Origin: Ruminococcus sp.
Lineage (GTDB): Bacteria; Bacillota; Clostridia; Lachnospirales; Lachnospiraceae
Length of the DNA: 64,000 bases
Reading direction: 5' to 3'
Assembly (NCBI GenBank): GCA_013911065.1
Contig: JACERV010000029.1
Coordinates: 1 to 64,000 of the forward strand
The stretch's first letter is position 1. Each line of letters begins with the position of its first letter. Below are positions 18,076 through 25,864 of this stretch, piece by piece. Under the pieces are notes generated by a model. The model had not been told where the DNA came from, ran no database searches, and saw only the letters and a list, made by a program, of their open reading frames with translations. Made by a program: the position numbers and the translations under genes.

Positions 18076-18801
18076 CTACACTTTCGCTATATACTCGTAC
18101 GGCAATGGAACTATCTTGCCCGGTGTCTCAATCTTAACGAGTTGTTCAAGTGCTGCCTTTACAATGGCAGTCTGCATTTCCACATCATGTGGAGCACCTG
18201 CATTAGCACCCATTGGAACCAATGGAGCTACGGCACGCGGTGTACCAGTCTGACGAACAACTGGGGGAAGAGCTGCAATAATAATTGTAGGTATTCCAGC
18301 TTCTTCAATCGCTCTCTGCACCAATACTGCAGAGCGGTGGCAGGTGCCTCAGCCAGCGGTCAGGATAACTGCGTCTACACCTTCGTCTTTAAACATCTGT
18401 GCAATCTCAGGTCCTGTTTCGTTTTTAAATTTCTCCTGGTTTCCGCCGCCTCCCATGAATCCTGCATGCACTGGCGCGCACTCTCTGATAAAGCCTTCTT
18501 TTGCCAATTCATGGATTCTGTCGATCGGGAACATACAGTTAACGTCTTTATTAACGTCACCATTATCATATCCACCGTGGGATACCATCAAATCACTTGA
18601 TGGCATTGTATTTTCAATTTTTCTCCAGGTAAAGTCACCAGCCAGATTAAATCTTTCCTGACTTTTCCCATGTACGCCTGCCGCAGTAGCAAGAGCAATG
18701 GACATATCCTTAATTTCTTTCGTTACAGGTGTCCATACTGCTGGAGGAGTAATCGGAACAAAAATTTCTGATTGTAAACCTTTTGTGGCTACCAAACTCA
18801 T
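18076..18801 (-). CDS. prdB: D-proline reductase selenoprotein subunit PrdB
   Basis: Selenocysteine subunit of D-proline reductase, which reductively cleaves D-proline to 5-aminovalerate in Stickland fermentation. The reading frame is interrupted by UGA at 18349-18351 and continues in the same frame to a true stop at 18076, giving 241 residues with Sec at 151 in the context ILTAG-Sec-GTCHRSAVLV. A hairpin starts 12 bases after the UGA. Automatic callers would split this into two ORFs or truncate it. The ATG overlaps the stop of the small gene upstream by four bases (ATGA). Confidence 0.96.
18310..18336 (-). promoter_or_regulatory. bSECIS hairpin of prdB
   Basis: On the transcript, CGCTCTGCA pairs with TGCAGAGaGCG (one bulge) around a seven-base loop GTATTGG. 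It starts 12 bases after the UGA, the distance expected for a bacterial SECIS element that recruits SelB. Confidence 0.85.
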
Positions 18802-19097
18802 TCTGTTACCTCCTTGTTTTTCGCGTTCGATTGACGCATTTCTTCCTGCCGTCTGTTATAAGTGTCCAGATTACTTACGTACTTTTCATTGACTTCGGGT
18901 CCCAGCTGCTCTACGAAACTCATGTTCCATGCAACTTCTTGCCCCACCGCCAGCGGATAATCTGTAATCAGCATGCGCATCGGTATTTTCAAATATCCAA
19001 GTCTGCCTTTTAAGTCAATACCGACACCACCGTCCTGAACCTCTACGATTACCCCTTCCATACGTATAATCCTATCACCAAACTTCAATTCACTCAT
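18798..19097 (-). CDS. Small conserved protein between prdA and prdB (CBO2463/CBO2479-like)
   Basis: 99 residues, beginning MSELKFGDRIIRMEGVIVEV with a mainly beta N-terminal half (residues 1-50) and a charged helical C-terminus rich in Glu, Arg and Asn. Small proteins at this place in prd operons have been named after the C. botulinum CBO2463/CBO2479 domain; I make the link from position and general appearance. Function is unknown; coupling to prdA (one base) and prdB (four-base overlap) suggests an assembly or maturation role in the reductase. Confidence 0.75.
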   Translation of the reverse strand: MSELKFGDRIIRMEGVIVEVQDGGVGIDLKGRLGYLKIPMRMLITDYPLAVGQEVAWNMSFVEQLGPEVNEKYVSNLDTYNRRQEEMRQSNAKNKEVTE

Positions 19098-19098
19098 A

Positions 19099-20964
19099 CT
19101 AGTCGTATTTCTCTTTTCTCTTCTGACTCATTGGCAGTGACTGTTCGTTCTGAACCAGCTCAATTGCCTTACCAGTTACATTAGAAATGAGTTCCACGTT
19201 GGTTGACTTCACGTTCGGATTCCATTTCTTCTCAGCTGATTTCACTTCTTCGCCTAACATTACATCTTTCAGCATAGCGATAGCTCTGATAGCATCCTCA
19301 TGGCAAAGAGTGTTGCATGCAAGCACTTCGTTCTCAATACCAGACTCGGACTTATTGTTATCAACCATGCTGGTCATGTATTTATTCCCAACAACCAATG
19401 CTCCCTGAACTGCACAGAAAGACAAACCAACAACAGGAATTCCGCGCATTCCAATTTGCTCGTGGTGACTTGCAAAGTCAATGTGGTTGTTTCCGAAGCC
19501 TTCTGTTGTAACAAATGCACCGTCTACATCCAGCATCTCTACCATCATACCAACACGTTTGGACACATAGAATTTCTCTGAGTTAATCTGCGGGCTTCCT
19601 ACAAAGATAACACCGCACAAATCCAACTCTGTATCATGAAGTGCTTCCAGAACCAATGGCTCTCTCCAGTAATGTCTGGACATCTCCTTAGATGCAGGTC
19701 CGATACAAGTCAGAGCATGGATACAACCATCCAATACCTCCAATGGAGATACGCTGACAGGTACGTTTCCAAGGTCAACGTTCGGTTTTGCTCCAAGTAC
19801 ACCAACCGGCTCTACTGGAAGAACAAGGTTGTCATGCATAGCTCCCTGTCCCATAATTTCCTTCACGATAACTACTTTCTTCTTACCTGGTCTTCTAACC
19901 TGCTCAAATACTTCTGTATCTGCAACAAGAGAATCCTCTGCTTCTTTTAACGCTTCTCTGATTTCCTGTGTGATATGGTCTGTTGCCGCATGAGCCGCAA
20001 GAGGACCTGGTCTTTCCATGTTGGTACCTTCTGCGATTGTTACCTGAGTCTTAATAAAGATTTCACCCTTTTCAGGTGCCCCAGGACGTCCCCACATAAT
20101 ATTCTCATCCAGGTATCCCTCAGAAGAACCGAATTCCCCAATCTGAACTCCGTTGGAATCTGTTCCTGTAACCATTATGATAACGCCATCCAGAACTCTT
20201 GTTGTACCGCTTCCAATTTCAGACTCGCCTTCTTTGCAAGCAATAGGCTGTACGTCCATAATTGTCTCAGAATAAGTATGGTAATCTGCCGGAGTGATGA
20301 TTTCAACTTTCAAGTCACACACAAGCTTCTGTGAATCCACACACTCTTTTTCAATACCTTCACGGATGTACAATGTAGTACCTTCAATCTTTGTCTCAGG
20401 ACCACGTTTTACTTCTGTGATTTTGTAGTGTTTTCTTGTAAGGGTTCTAACAACCTTTGCTTCTGCTTCAACTTCAGCAACTGCTGCCTCTGCAACTGCA
20501 GCCACCGGTGCCGCTACAGCCGGAACCACTGCACTGCCTCCGCCCATACCACCTAGTGGAAGTTCAATATCAATGTCTTTTCCTTCCCCAATATGAATCT
20601 TCAGCACTCCGCCTGCTGTAGTCTGTGCTACAGGAGCTGTCTGTACTACGGCTGCCTCTGTTACAGATTCATCTGCCGCTTCTGCTGCCTTCACTGGCGC
20701 AGACTCTTCTACTGCTTGTATCCCTTCCATGACATCTGCTGTCAAAGGACTCAGCGAATCGCAGGTCTTTGTAAGCTTCGCGCCTAACACCTGTCCGATT
20801 GTTAATGCACCATCCAGATTCAAAAGTCCTGAATCTACCAGGTCATCAAAAATCGCTGGATCTTCCAGATTCGATACTTCAATTATAGTGCCTTCTTCGG
20901 CTCTACAACAAAGTACTGCAGGGTCTTTTGCATGTTCTTTTGCTGTTTCAGCTGTAATTGACAT
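19099..20964 (-). CDS. prdA: D-proline reductase proprotein PrdA
   Basis: Proprotein of the pyruvoyl-containing D-proline reductase, 621 residues. Known family biochemistry: it is cleaved internally at a cysteine to give a large fragment and a smaller fragment carrying an N-terminal pyruvoyl group. Here the matching site is Thr419-Cys420 in HALTCIGPASKEMSRHYW. An alanine/valine-rich linker (residues about 85-170) separates an N-terminal region from the catalytic core, which contains FGSSEGYLDE and RPGKKKVVIVKEIMGQGAMH. AGGAGG precedes the ATG. It is the second gene of the prd operon. Confidence 0.96.
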   Translation of the reverse strand: MSITAETAKEHAKDPAVLCCRAEEGTIIEVSNLEDPAIFDDLVDSGLLNLDGALTIGQVLGAKLTKTCDSLSPLTADVMEGIQAVEESAPVKAAEAADESVTEAAVVQTAPVAQTTAGGVLKIHIGEGKDIDIELPLGGMGGGSAVVPAVAAPVAAVAEAAVAEVEAEAKVVRTLTRKHYKITEVKRGPETKIEGTTLYIREGIEKECVDSQKLVCDLKVEIITPADYHTYSETIMDVQPIACKEGESEIGSGTTRVLDGVIIMVTGTDSNGVQIGEFGSSEGYLDENIMWGRPGAPEKGEIFIKTQVTIAEGTNMERPGPLAAHAATDHITQEIREALKEAEDSLVADTEVFEQVRRPGKKKVVIVKEIMGQGAMHDNLVLPVEPVGVLGAKPNVDLGNVPVSVSPLEVLDGCIHALTCIGPASKEMSRHYWREPLVLEALHDTELDLCGVIFVGSPQINSEKFYVSKRVGMMVEMLDVDGAFVTTEGFGNNHIDFASHHEQIGMRGIPVVGLSFCAVQGALVVGNKYMTSMVDNNKSESGIENEVLACNTLCHEDAIRAIAMLKDVMLGEEVKSAEKKWNPNVKSTNVELISNVTGKAIELVQNEQSLPMSQKRKEKYD

Positions 20965-21058
20965 ACTTTCTTTCCTCCTTTAATCTTATATGAAATAGCT
21001 CCCTGGCCAAATCATATAGTAACTTTAGGTTATTTATTTTCCATCAGGACCGCCAGCT

Positions 21059-22384
21059 TTACTTGCCGCCCGGCAGCTGCGGTTCCTGCTTAGAAACGGT
21101 TAATCTTCGGTATACCGGATGATTGATTGTTCTCATCACATGATCTGTCTGGTGGAATACCTTCAACTTCATCTTCGGTGCAGAACCCATAACCGTATTA
21201 GAACAGTCTGAGCAGTTTCCGATGATGATATACTCTGCATGATCTTTTTTGAACTGTAGGCACTTCTGTGCCTGTCCCGGACAATTACCCGGATCTTCAC
21301 ATTTCAATGTTCCATTCTTCATCTCTGCGGCCTGTTTACATCTTGCAACAGAGACTACTTTTCCATTCATCTTTTCGCAAATTTCCCGCATACGTTCTTC
21401 ACTGCCGCCGCACGCACAAATCAGCAATCCAACAGATGCACCATGCAGGTCCGGTAAGTCTATCGTTACGATAATACCTCCCGTTGTCTTTGTAATCGGA
21501 GCATCCAGTGTTGTTGATTTTCCGGTAAATGGGCCGCCCATGATAATCTCACCGTATACACCATCAATTCCGCCGGAGCGCTCAATCAAATCTTCTACGC
21601 TGGTTCCTACAGGAACATCCATATAAATATGAGGCTCATTGCCACCATTCAGCTTACCGATCACAGTCAGGTTCTTGCTGAAGGATGGCTTTTTCAGTTC
21701 AATAGCTTCAGCCACACGCAGTACAGTCTCCACATTTACCACAATAGCATCTGCTGCTGACGGGAGTTGTGTCGGATCGAGAAGTTTCCCCAAAGCTTCT
21801 CTAACTACGGCACGTTCCTCACCCATCGGGTAAATATCAGGAAGCAAATGTATAAAGATATTTTCTTCATTGCGGATTGCTTCGCGAATTGTCTCTACCG
21901 CTTTTTTATTTTTTCCTTTGATTGCAAAAATTGCTTTTGCCGCATTGGAGATTTCCATACAGTATTTTACACCTCTGAGAGTCATCTCCATATTATCTTC
22001 AATTTGACGTACATTATGATACAGCCCAGGCTCACACTCGGCAGCATTGATCAGAATATATCCCCCATTTAAATCCGTGCCCAGCTTTACGCCTGTCGGG
22101 AAGCCCGCGCCCCCCATGCCGACAATGCCGGCTTCTTTTACCATGTCCAGATGATTTCCTTCCTTAATTGGTACAAATTCTTCTTTTTGTACCTCATCTG
22201 GCTGAACAACAATCCGGTCTTCCAAGACATCCTGCACTGTTCCATACACACTGGAAAAGATGTTTGCACCCAGTCCGGCCGGAACTGCGATCAGTGTACC
22301 CTTTTCTACTTTGTCACCGACCTTGACAACTGGCTGACAGGGCGCGCCCACATGTTGTCTCAGTAAAAACTGTAAATTTCCCAT
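21059..22384 (-). CDS. prdC: Electron-transfer protein PrdC (RnfC-like)
   Basis: 441 residues, RnfC-like. It has an N-terminal biotinyl/barrel-type domain (VGDKVEKGTLIAVPAGLGAN), a nucleotide/flavin-site motif GMGGAGFPT at residues 89-97, and a cysteine-containing C-terminal part (ICACGGSEE, CEDPGNCPG, GNCSDCSNTV) that may bind metal. It is believed to pass electrons from NADH to proline reductase and may couple to the Rnf complex. No in-frame UGA is present. It is the first protein gene of the operon, 80 bases after tRNA-Sec. Confidence 0.93.
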   Translation of the reverse strand: MGNLQFLLRQHVGAPCQPVVKVGDKVEKGTLIAVPAGLGANIFSSVYGTVQDVLEDRIVVQPDEVQKEEFVPIKEGNHLDMVKEAGIVGMGGAGFPTGVKLGTDLNGGYILINAAECEPGLYHNVRQIEDNMEMTLRGVKYCMEISNAAKAIFAIKGKNKKAVETIREAIRNEENIFIHLLPDIYPMGEERAVVREALGKLLDPTQLPSAADAIVVNVETVLRVAEAIELKKPSFSKNLTVIGKLNGGNEPHIYMDVPVGTSVEDLIERSGGIDGVYGEIIMGGPFTGKSTTLDAPITKTTGGIIVTIDLPDLHGASVGLLICACGGSEERMREICEKMNGKVVSVARCKQAAEMKNGTLKCEDPGNCPGQAQKCLQFKKDHAEYIIIGNCSDCSNTVMGSAPKMKLKVFHQTDHVMRTINHPVYRRLTVSKQEPQLPGGK

Positions 22385-22464
22385 GACTCTTTTTCTCCTT
22401 TTAGGTTTTATTTATTGATAATTTCTATAACATCCTGTTGAGAAATATTTCACAAACGCTTTTT

Positions 22465-22562
22465 TGGCGGAGGCATGTGGGAATCGAACCCACCCAGGAC
22501 GCTACGAACGCCCAACACTGGTTTTGAAGACCAGGAGGCACACCAGTTACCCTTCTACCCCC
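22465..22562 (-). tRNA. selC: Selenocysteine tRNA, anticodon UCA
   Basis: The minus strand begins GGGGGTAGAAGGGT. It has anticodon stem CTGGT/ACCAG with loop CTTCAAA (anticodon TCA), a long variable arm GGGCG..CGTCC, T-arm GTGGG-TTCGATT-CCCAC, and ends in an encoded CCA. The long variable arm and extended acceptor are specific to tRNA-Sec. The innermost acceptor pair (G8:A66) looks mismatched. It decodes UGA in prdB and selD. Confidence 0.95.
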
Positions 22563-22661
22563 ATGTTAATACTATGGTACCTCTTGTTTTGTTAACTGTC
22601 ATAAAATTTTCCAAATTACACATGCAATTTAACAGTTTTCCTTACCTGTTCCACGATTTAT

Positions 22662-22690
22662 ATCTTAACAAATAATCATTGATTTTTCAA
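22662..22690 (-). promoter_or_regulatory. Candidate promoter for tRNA-Sec and prd
   Basis: Minus-strand TTGAAA (22685-22690), a 17-base spacer and TAAGAT (22662-22667), about 100 bases before the tRNA. No terminator hairpin was seen between the tRNA and prdC, so read-through into the operon is possible. Confidence 0.5.
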
Positions 22691-22928
22691 GTGTTTTTAA
22701 ACATAATAATTAACATAAACTGAACTTTGTACTAGAACCCGGTCTATTTGTAGGTTTTTTGTCAATTTTTATTTATTTTGCAGTACTGACCACTCTCAAA
22801 AAGCACGTCTAAAAGATATTATTCCAGATATCCTTCATAGATATTCTCTATAACCCGCAAGAAATTTTGTAAATTTAATCCGTACCAGAAAGTTTTTCCG
22901 TTGCATTTACTCTATTCTTTACATAGTC
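22691..22928. other. AT-rich spacer, no gene seen
   Basis: AT-rich region between the tRNA-Sec promoter and the tetR operator. I see no ORF, no convincing hairpin and no repeat beyond short homopolymer runs. Confidence 0.5.
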
Positions 22929-22949
22929 ATAACTTTAAATTTATGTTAT
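22929..22949. promoter_or_regulatory. Palindromic operator candidate upstream of tetR
   Basis: A 21-base near-palindrome with perfect ATAAC/GTTAT ends and AT-rich middle, 50 bases upstream of the TetR gene and next to the -10-like TATACT/TATAAT words at 22947-22958. Size and position fit an autoregulatory TetR operator. Confidence 0.55.
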
Positions 22950-22999
22950 ACTATAATAAGAAACAAAAAGGAAAACAGTAAAAGGAAAGAGAGTGTTTT

Positions 23000-23587
23000 A
23001 TGCCTAGGAAGAAACAAACAACCAAAGCCAGAATCATAAAGGCTGCCTGGACCTTATTTTATAAAAATGGATACGAAAAAACGACTGTAGAAGATATCCT
23101 CAAGCTTTCCAAGACATCCAAAGGAACTTTCTACCACTATTTCAAGGGAAAAGACGCCCTCCTCGCTACCCTTTCTGATCTTTTTGATCAAAAGTATGAG
23201 GAGATCCTTCCTACCTTGGATCAGTCCCTCTCTGCTAAAGATAAATTGCTCCTTTTGAACCATGAGCTATTTTACATGATTGAGGAAAGCATTGACTTAA
23301 ACCTGCTTGCATCACTATTCTCCTCTCAGTTAATAACCAAAGACAATCGCTCCCTCTTGGATGCTGACCGTTATTATTTCCAGATAGTAACAGAAGTTGT
23401 GGCTTCCGGCATTGAATCCGGTGAATTCAAATCGACCTCCACTGTGGAAGAGCTTGTCAAAATCTATGCCATGTATGAGAGAGCACTGCTCTATGACTGG
23501 GCTTTGTGCGCGGGAAAATATTCCCTGTGGGAATACAGCGACAAGCTGCTGCCTCACGTACTGGATAATTTTCAGCGGGGAATTTAG
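23000..23587 (+). CDS. TetR-family transcriptional regulator
   Basis: 195 residues. The N-terminal helix-turn-helix is TTVEDILKLSKTSKGTFYHYFKGKDALLATL, read in two parts near residues 28-60; the C-terminal ligand domain has no recognised signature. It is first in a plus-strand group with a small membrane protein and a phosphopantetheinyl transferase. A short hairpin with T-run follows it, so it is probably monocistronic. It may control its neighbours or itself; the ligand is unknown. Confidence 0.88.
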   Translation: MPRKKQTTKARIIKAAWTLFYKNGYEKTTVEDILKLSKTSKGTFYHYFKGKDALLATLSDLFDQKYEEILPTLDQSLSAKDKLLLLNHELFYMIEESIDLNLLASLFSSQLITKDNRSLLDADRYYFQIVTEVVASGIESGEFKSTSTVEELVKIYAMYERALLYDWALCAGKYSLWEYSDKLLPHVLDNFQRGI

Positions 23588-23593
23588 ACTTCA

Positions 23594-23614
23594 AGATAAA
23601 ACTTATCTATTTTT
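23594..23614 (+). terminator. Weak terminator after tetR
   Basis: AGATAA (23594-23599) and TTATCT (23603-23608) around a three-base loop, followed by ATTTTT. The six-pair AT-rich stem is weak. Confidence 0.5.
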
Positions 23615-23623
23615 GTCGGTTTA

Positions 23624-23652
23624 TTGTTTTTTCTGTCGAAAACTGGTATGAT
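23624..23652 (+). promoter_or_regulatory. Extended -10 promoter for the 23682 gene
   Basis: TTGTTT (23624-23629), a 17-base spacer and TATGAT (23647-23652) preceded by TGG, giving an extended -10. It lies 30 bases before the GTG start of the next gene. Confidence 0.7.
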
Positions 23653-23681
23653 AGAAAAAACTACGATAAGGAGGATAATCC

Positions 23682-24188
23682 GTGTCCGAACATATACTTT
23701 TTACAAATGAAGAAACTACTGAAAAACCAGCAGAATCTACCGTGCCCAATACCGGCACAGAGACTCCTGTGACTCCTAAAGAATCAGCCGCTGAATCTGA
23801 AAAGATGAATGCAGCTGCGGAGGAAATACATGTAATCCCAGAAGACATGCCTGTAATTCCGGAAGATGAATCTCCTTCCGGAAACCTTTTCCGCTTTAAA
23901 AGAAAGGACAAGGAGTTTTCAAGAGACGAGTGGATTCTTTCCCGCATAGACAAGGGAGAGCTCATGGAGTATCTGAAGCTTGAGCAAAAACGCAGTGAAT
24001 TTCTGCAAGACGTGAAAGATACCCGTGAAAAGAGGATTTTAAAGGCTTTTGAATTAACCATTTCCCTTGCCGCCGTTGTGGCAGTCGTCTTTTTATTGAA
24101 AGACAATCCAACCATCCTCATCAGCATCTTATATATAGTAGGAATTGTCATCGCTTTCTGGCTTTGGAAAAATCCCCGGGATAAATAA
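23682..24188 (+). CDS. Hypothetical membrane protein with acidic N-terminus
   Basis: 168 residues, unrecognised. Residues 1-70 are Pro/Glu/Thr-rich and probably disordered, with a repeated VIPED motif (HVIPEDMPVIPEDE). Residues 75-118 are charged and helical. Two hydrophobic segments (about 122-140 and 144-162) end in WLWKNPRDK, so it is likely a two-pass membrane protein with a large cytoplasmic N-terminus. The GTG start follows AAGGAGG. It lies 33 bases before the phosphopantetheinyl transferase, probably in one transcript. Confidence 0.7.
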   Translation: MSEHILFTNEETTEKPAESTVPNTGTETPVTPKESAAESEKMNAAAEEIHVIPEDMPVIPEDESPSGNLFRFKRKDKEFSRDEWILSRIDKGELMEYLKLEQKRSEFLQDVKDTREKRILKAFELTISLAAVVAVVFLLKDNPTILISILYIVGIVIAFWLWKNPRDK

Positions 24189-24221
24189 GTAAAAGAGGCT
24201 GTACAGAAAGCGGGGGCCTTT

Positions 24222-24872
24222 ATGAAAATCTATTATTTGTCACTTACTTCTATGGAATGGTCTGACACTGAAGACAGCCTTTTAAAGCATGTATCTTTAG
24301 AGAGGCAGACTCGTATTTCAAAATATTATTTTGCTTCTGACCAGAAGCTTTCTTTGTATGCTGCTCTGCTGACACGCATGGCCATCTTGAAAAACACGGG
24401 TCTTGCTAACGAAGCTCTGCTTTTTTCTTGTGAGAAAAATCATAAACCTGTCTTAGCCTCCAATCCACACCTGGATTTTAGTTTTTCTCATACAAAAAAT
24501 GCTATTCTCTGCTGTCTCTCTACAAAGCATCAGGTAGGTGCCGATATTGAATTAAACAAAGACGCACCTTTCGAAATCATGTCTCAGGTCTTTCATCCCA
24601 ATGAAATTGAATACATTTATTCTGATAAATCATTACAAAACAAACGATTTTTTGAGATATGGACACGCAAAGAAGCCTATGCCAAAAGGAACCGAACAGG
24701 ACTTATCGGTAATCTGACTGCCATTGACACGTTGTCTCATTCCTCCGGTTGTTTCTATACCTGGGAGGAGGATTCTTATATCTGCTCCGTATGTAGTTTA
24801 GAAAGCTCTACTTTCCAAATCACAAAAATTTCCGAAAAAGATATTTCTGCCTTTTTCGGAAATCTTACTTAA
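24222..24872 (+). CDS. 4'-phosphopantetheinyl transferase, Sfp type
   Basis: 216 residues. It transfers the phosphopantetheine arm from coenzyme A to carrier-protein serines. The two family motifs are visible: VGADIE near residues 107-112 and FFEIWTRKEAYAK near 145-157, including the Mg-binding Asp/Glu and catalytic Lys. It probably activates the four carrier domains of the two synthetases encoded from 33.7 to 47.6 kb, although it is on the opposite strand and 9 kb away from them. Confidence 0.9.
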   Translation: MKIYYLSLTSMEWSDTEDSLLKHVSLERQTRISKYYFASDQKLSLYAALLTRMAILKNTGLANEALLFSCEKNHKPVLASNPHLDFSFSHTKNAILCCLSTKHQVGADIELNKDAPFEIMSQVFHPNEIEYIYSDKSLQNKRFFEIWTRKEAYAKRNRTGLIGNLTAIDTLSHSSGCFYTWEEDSYICSVCSLESSTFQITKISEKDISAFFGNLT

Positions 24873-24898
24873 TCATATAATCGGAATATTTTTTGTGC

Positions 24899-25816
24899 CT
24901 AAATAAACGGAGAAAATAGTGCCAGCAAGCTTGTCCCCGCTAAGCTAATAGGAATACACACAGAAAACAATTTTCCAGCCAACTCATAATCATATCCCAT
25001 CCGCTGACATAAAATCGGTGATATCGTTGTTACCGGAGCAAACGCAATAATCTTAAGTGCATTACTATGCATATCAGAAAGTGGTGAAAACCAAAATAAT
25101 GTTCCTAATATAATTATTGCACAGCTATATCGGGTCAGTACAACCGTAAGCACATCCCGCCACTGTCCCTTTCTTACTTGAAACTCAAAAATGATTCCAA
25201 TCATTAACATAATAATAATAGTATTGGCCTTTGCTATCGGAGCAGTAAATTCATATACTACCGTCGGCAATTTAAGCTTCATTGCCGCCATACACAACAT
25301 AATCAGGTAAACTAAAAAGGGGATATTTGTGATTAATTTCTTTACAAGCTCTCTTTTTGATATAACTGCTTTTGTTTTTGAAAGTCCTGCCGCCAAGATA
25401 CAACTGCCGCCAAGACCCATAATAAGGTTTCCAATATCAAACATTGCAACTATTAAAAGATATTTTACATCCAAAAAGCTTGCCACAAATGGGATTACAA
25501 ATAGGGAAATATTATAGCCGCTGCAGCAAAGCATATAAGTTCCATTAACGGCATATCCCCTACTTCTTCCAACAAATCTGCCAACTATCAGCATTAACAT
25601 ATTCATTACTATTCCTAATACTGCAAATCCAATCATTGAAGGCCGAAAAATGAATTCCTGAAAACTAGTAATCAATACTGCCGGGAGCGTAATAATAAAA
25701 ACAATGTTGGAAAGAATTTTATAGTCCTCTTTTTTAAATATACCTTTTTTCTTCAAGCCGTACCCCAACAGGATCAGCCCGATAAACAATATTACTTTAC
25801 TAACTACTTCATTCAT
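24899..25816 (-). CDS. AEC-family permease
   Basis: 305 residues with about ten hydrophobic segments. It begins MNEVVSKVILFIGLILLGYG and shows the conserved pattern of auxin-efflux-carrier family proteins (SNIVFIITLPAVLITSFQE; PVTTISPILCQRMGYDYELA). Bacterial members move malate, other organic acids or unknown anions. It lies 48 bases downstream of the ECF ATPase gene and might be cotranscribed, but its link to the siderophore locus is unproven. Confidence 0.85.
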   Translation of the reverse strand: MNEVVSKVILFIGLILLGYGLKKKGIFKKEDYKILSNIVFIITLPAVLITSFQEFIFRPSMIGFAVLGIVMNMLMLIVGRFVGRSRGYAVNGTYMLCCSGYNISLFVIPFVASFLDVKYLLIVAMFDIGNLIMGLGGSCILAAGLSKTKAVISKRELVKKLITNIPFLVYLIMLCMAAMKLKLPTVVYEFTAPIAKANTIIIMLMIGIIFEFQVRKGQWRDVLTVVLTRYSCAIIILGTLFWFSPLSDMHSNALKIIAFAPVTTISPILCQRMGYDYELAGKLFSVCIPISLAGTSLLALFSPFI

Positions 25817-25864
25817 TGATTAAACTCCTTAATCAAGCTTTTAAGCTTATTTCTCAGTTAGCTT

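Noticed and set aside
18076-18801. prdB as two separate genes or a frameshift
   Set aside because: Same reading frame on both sides of the UGA and a known selenocysteine context.
21059-22384. Selenocysteine in PrdC
   Set aside because: The frame is open with no UGA; the candidate position reads Cys (ICACGG).
22385-22464. Sigma-54 promoter before prdC
   Set aside because: I looked for TGGCAC-N5-TTGC because prd operons can be sigma-54 controlled, but found no match.
22475-22675. 66-codon plus-strand ORF over the tRNA
   Set aside because: It is the reverse complement of tRNA-Sec and its leader.
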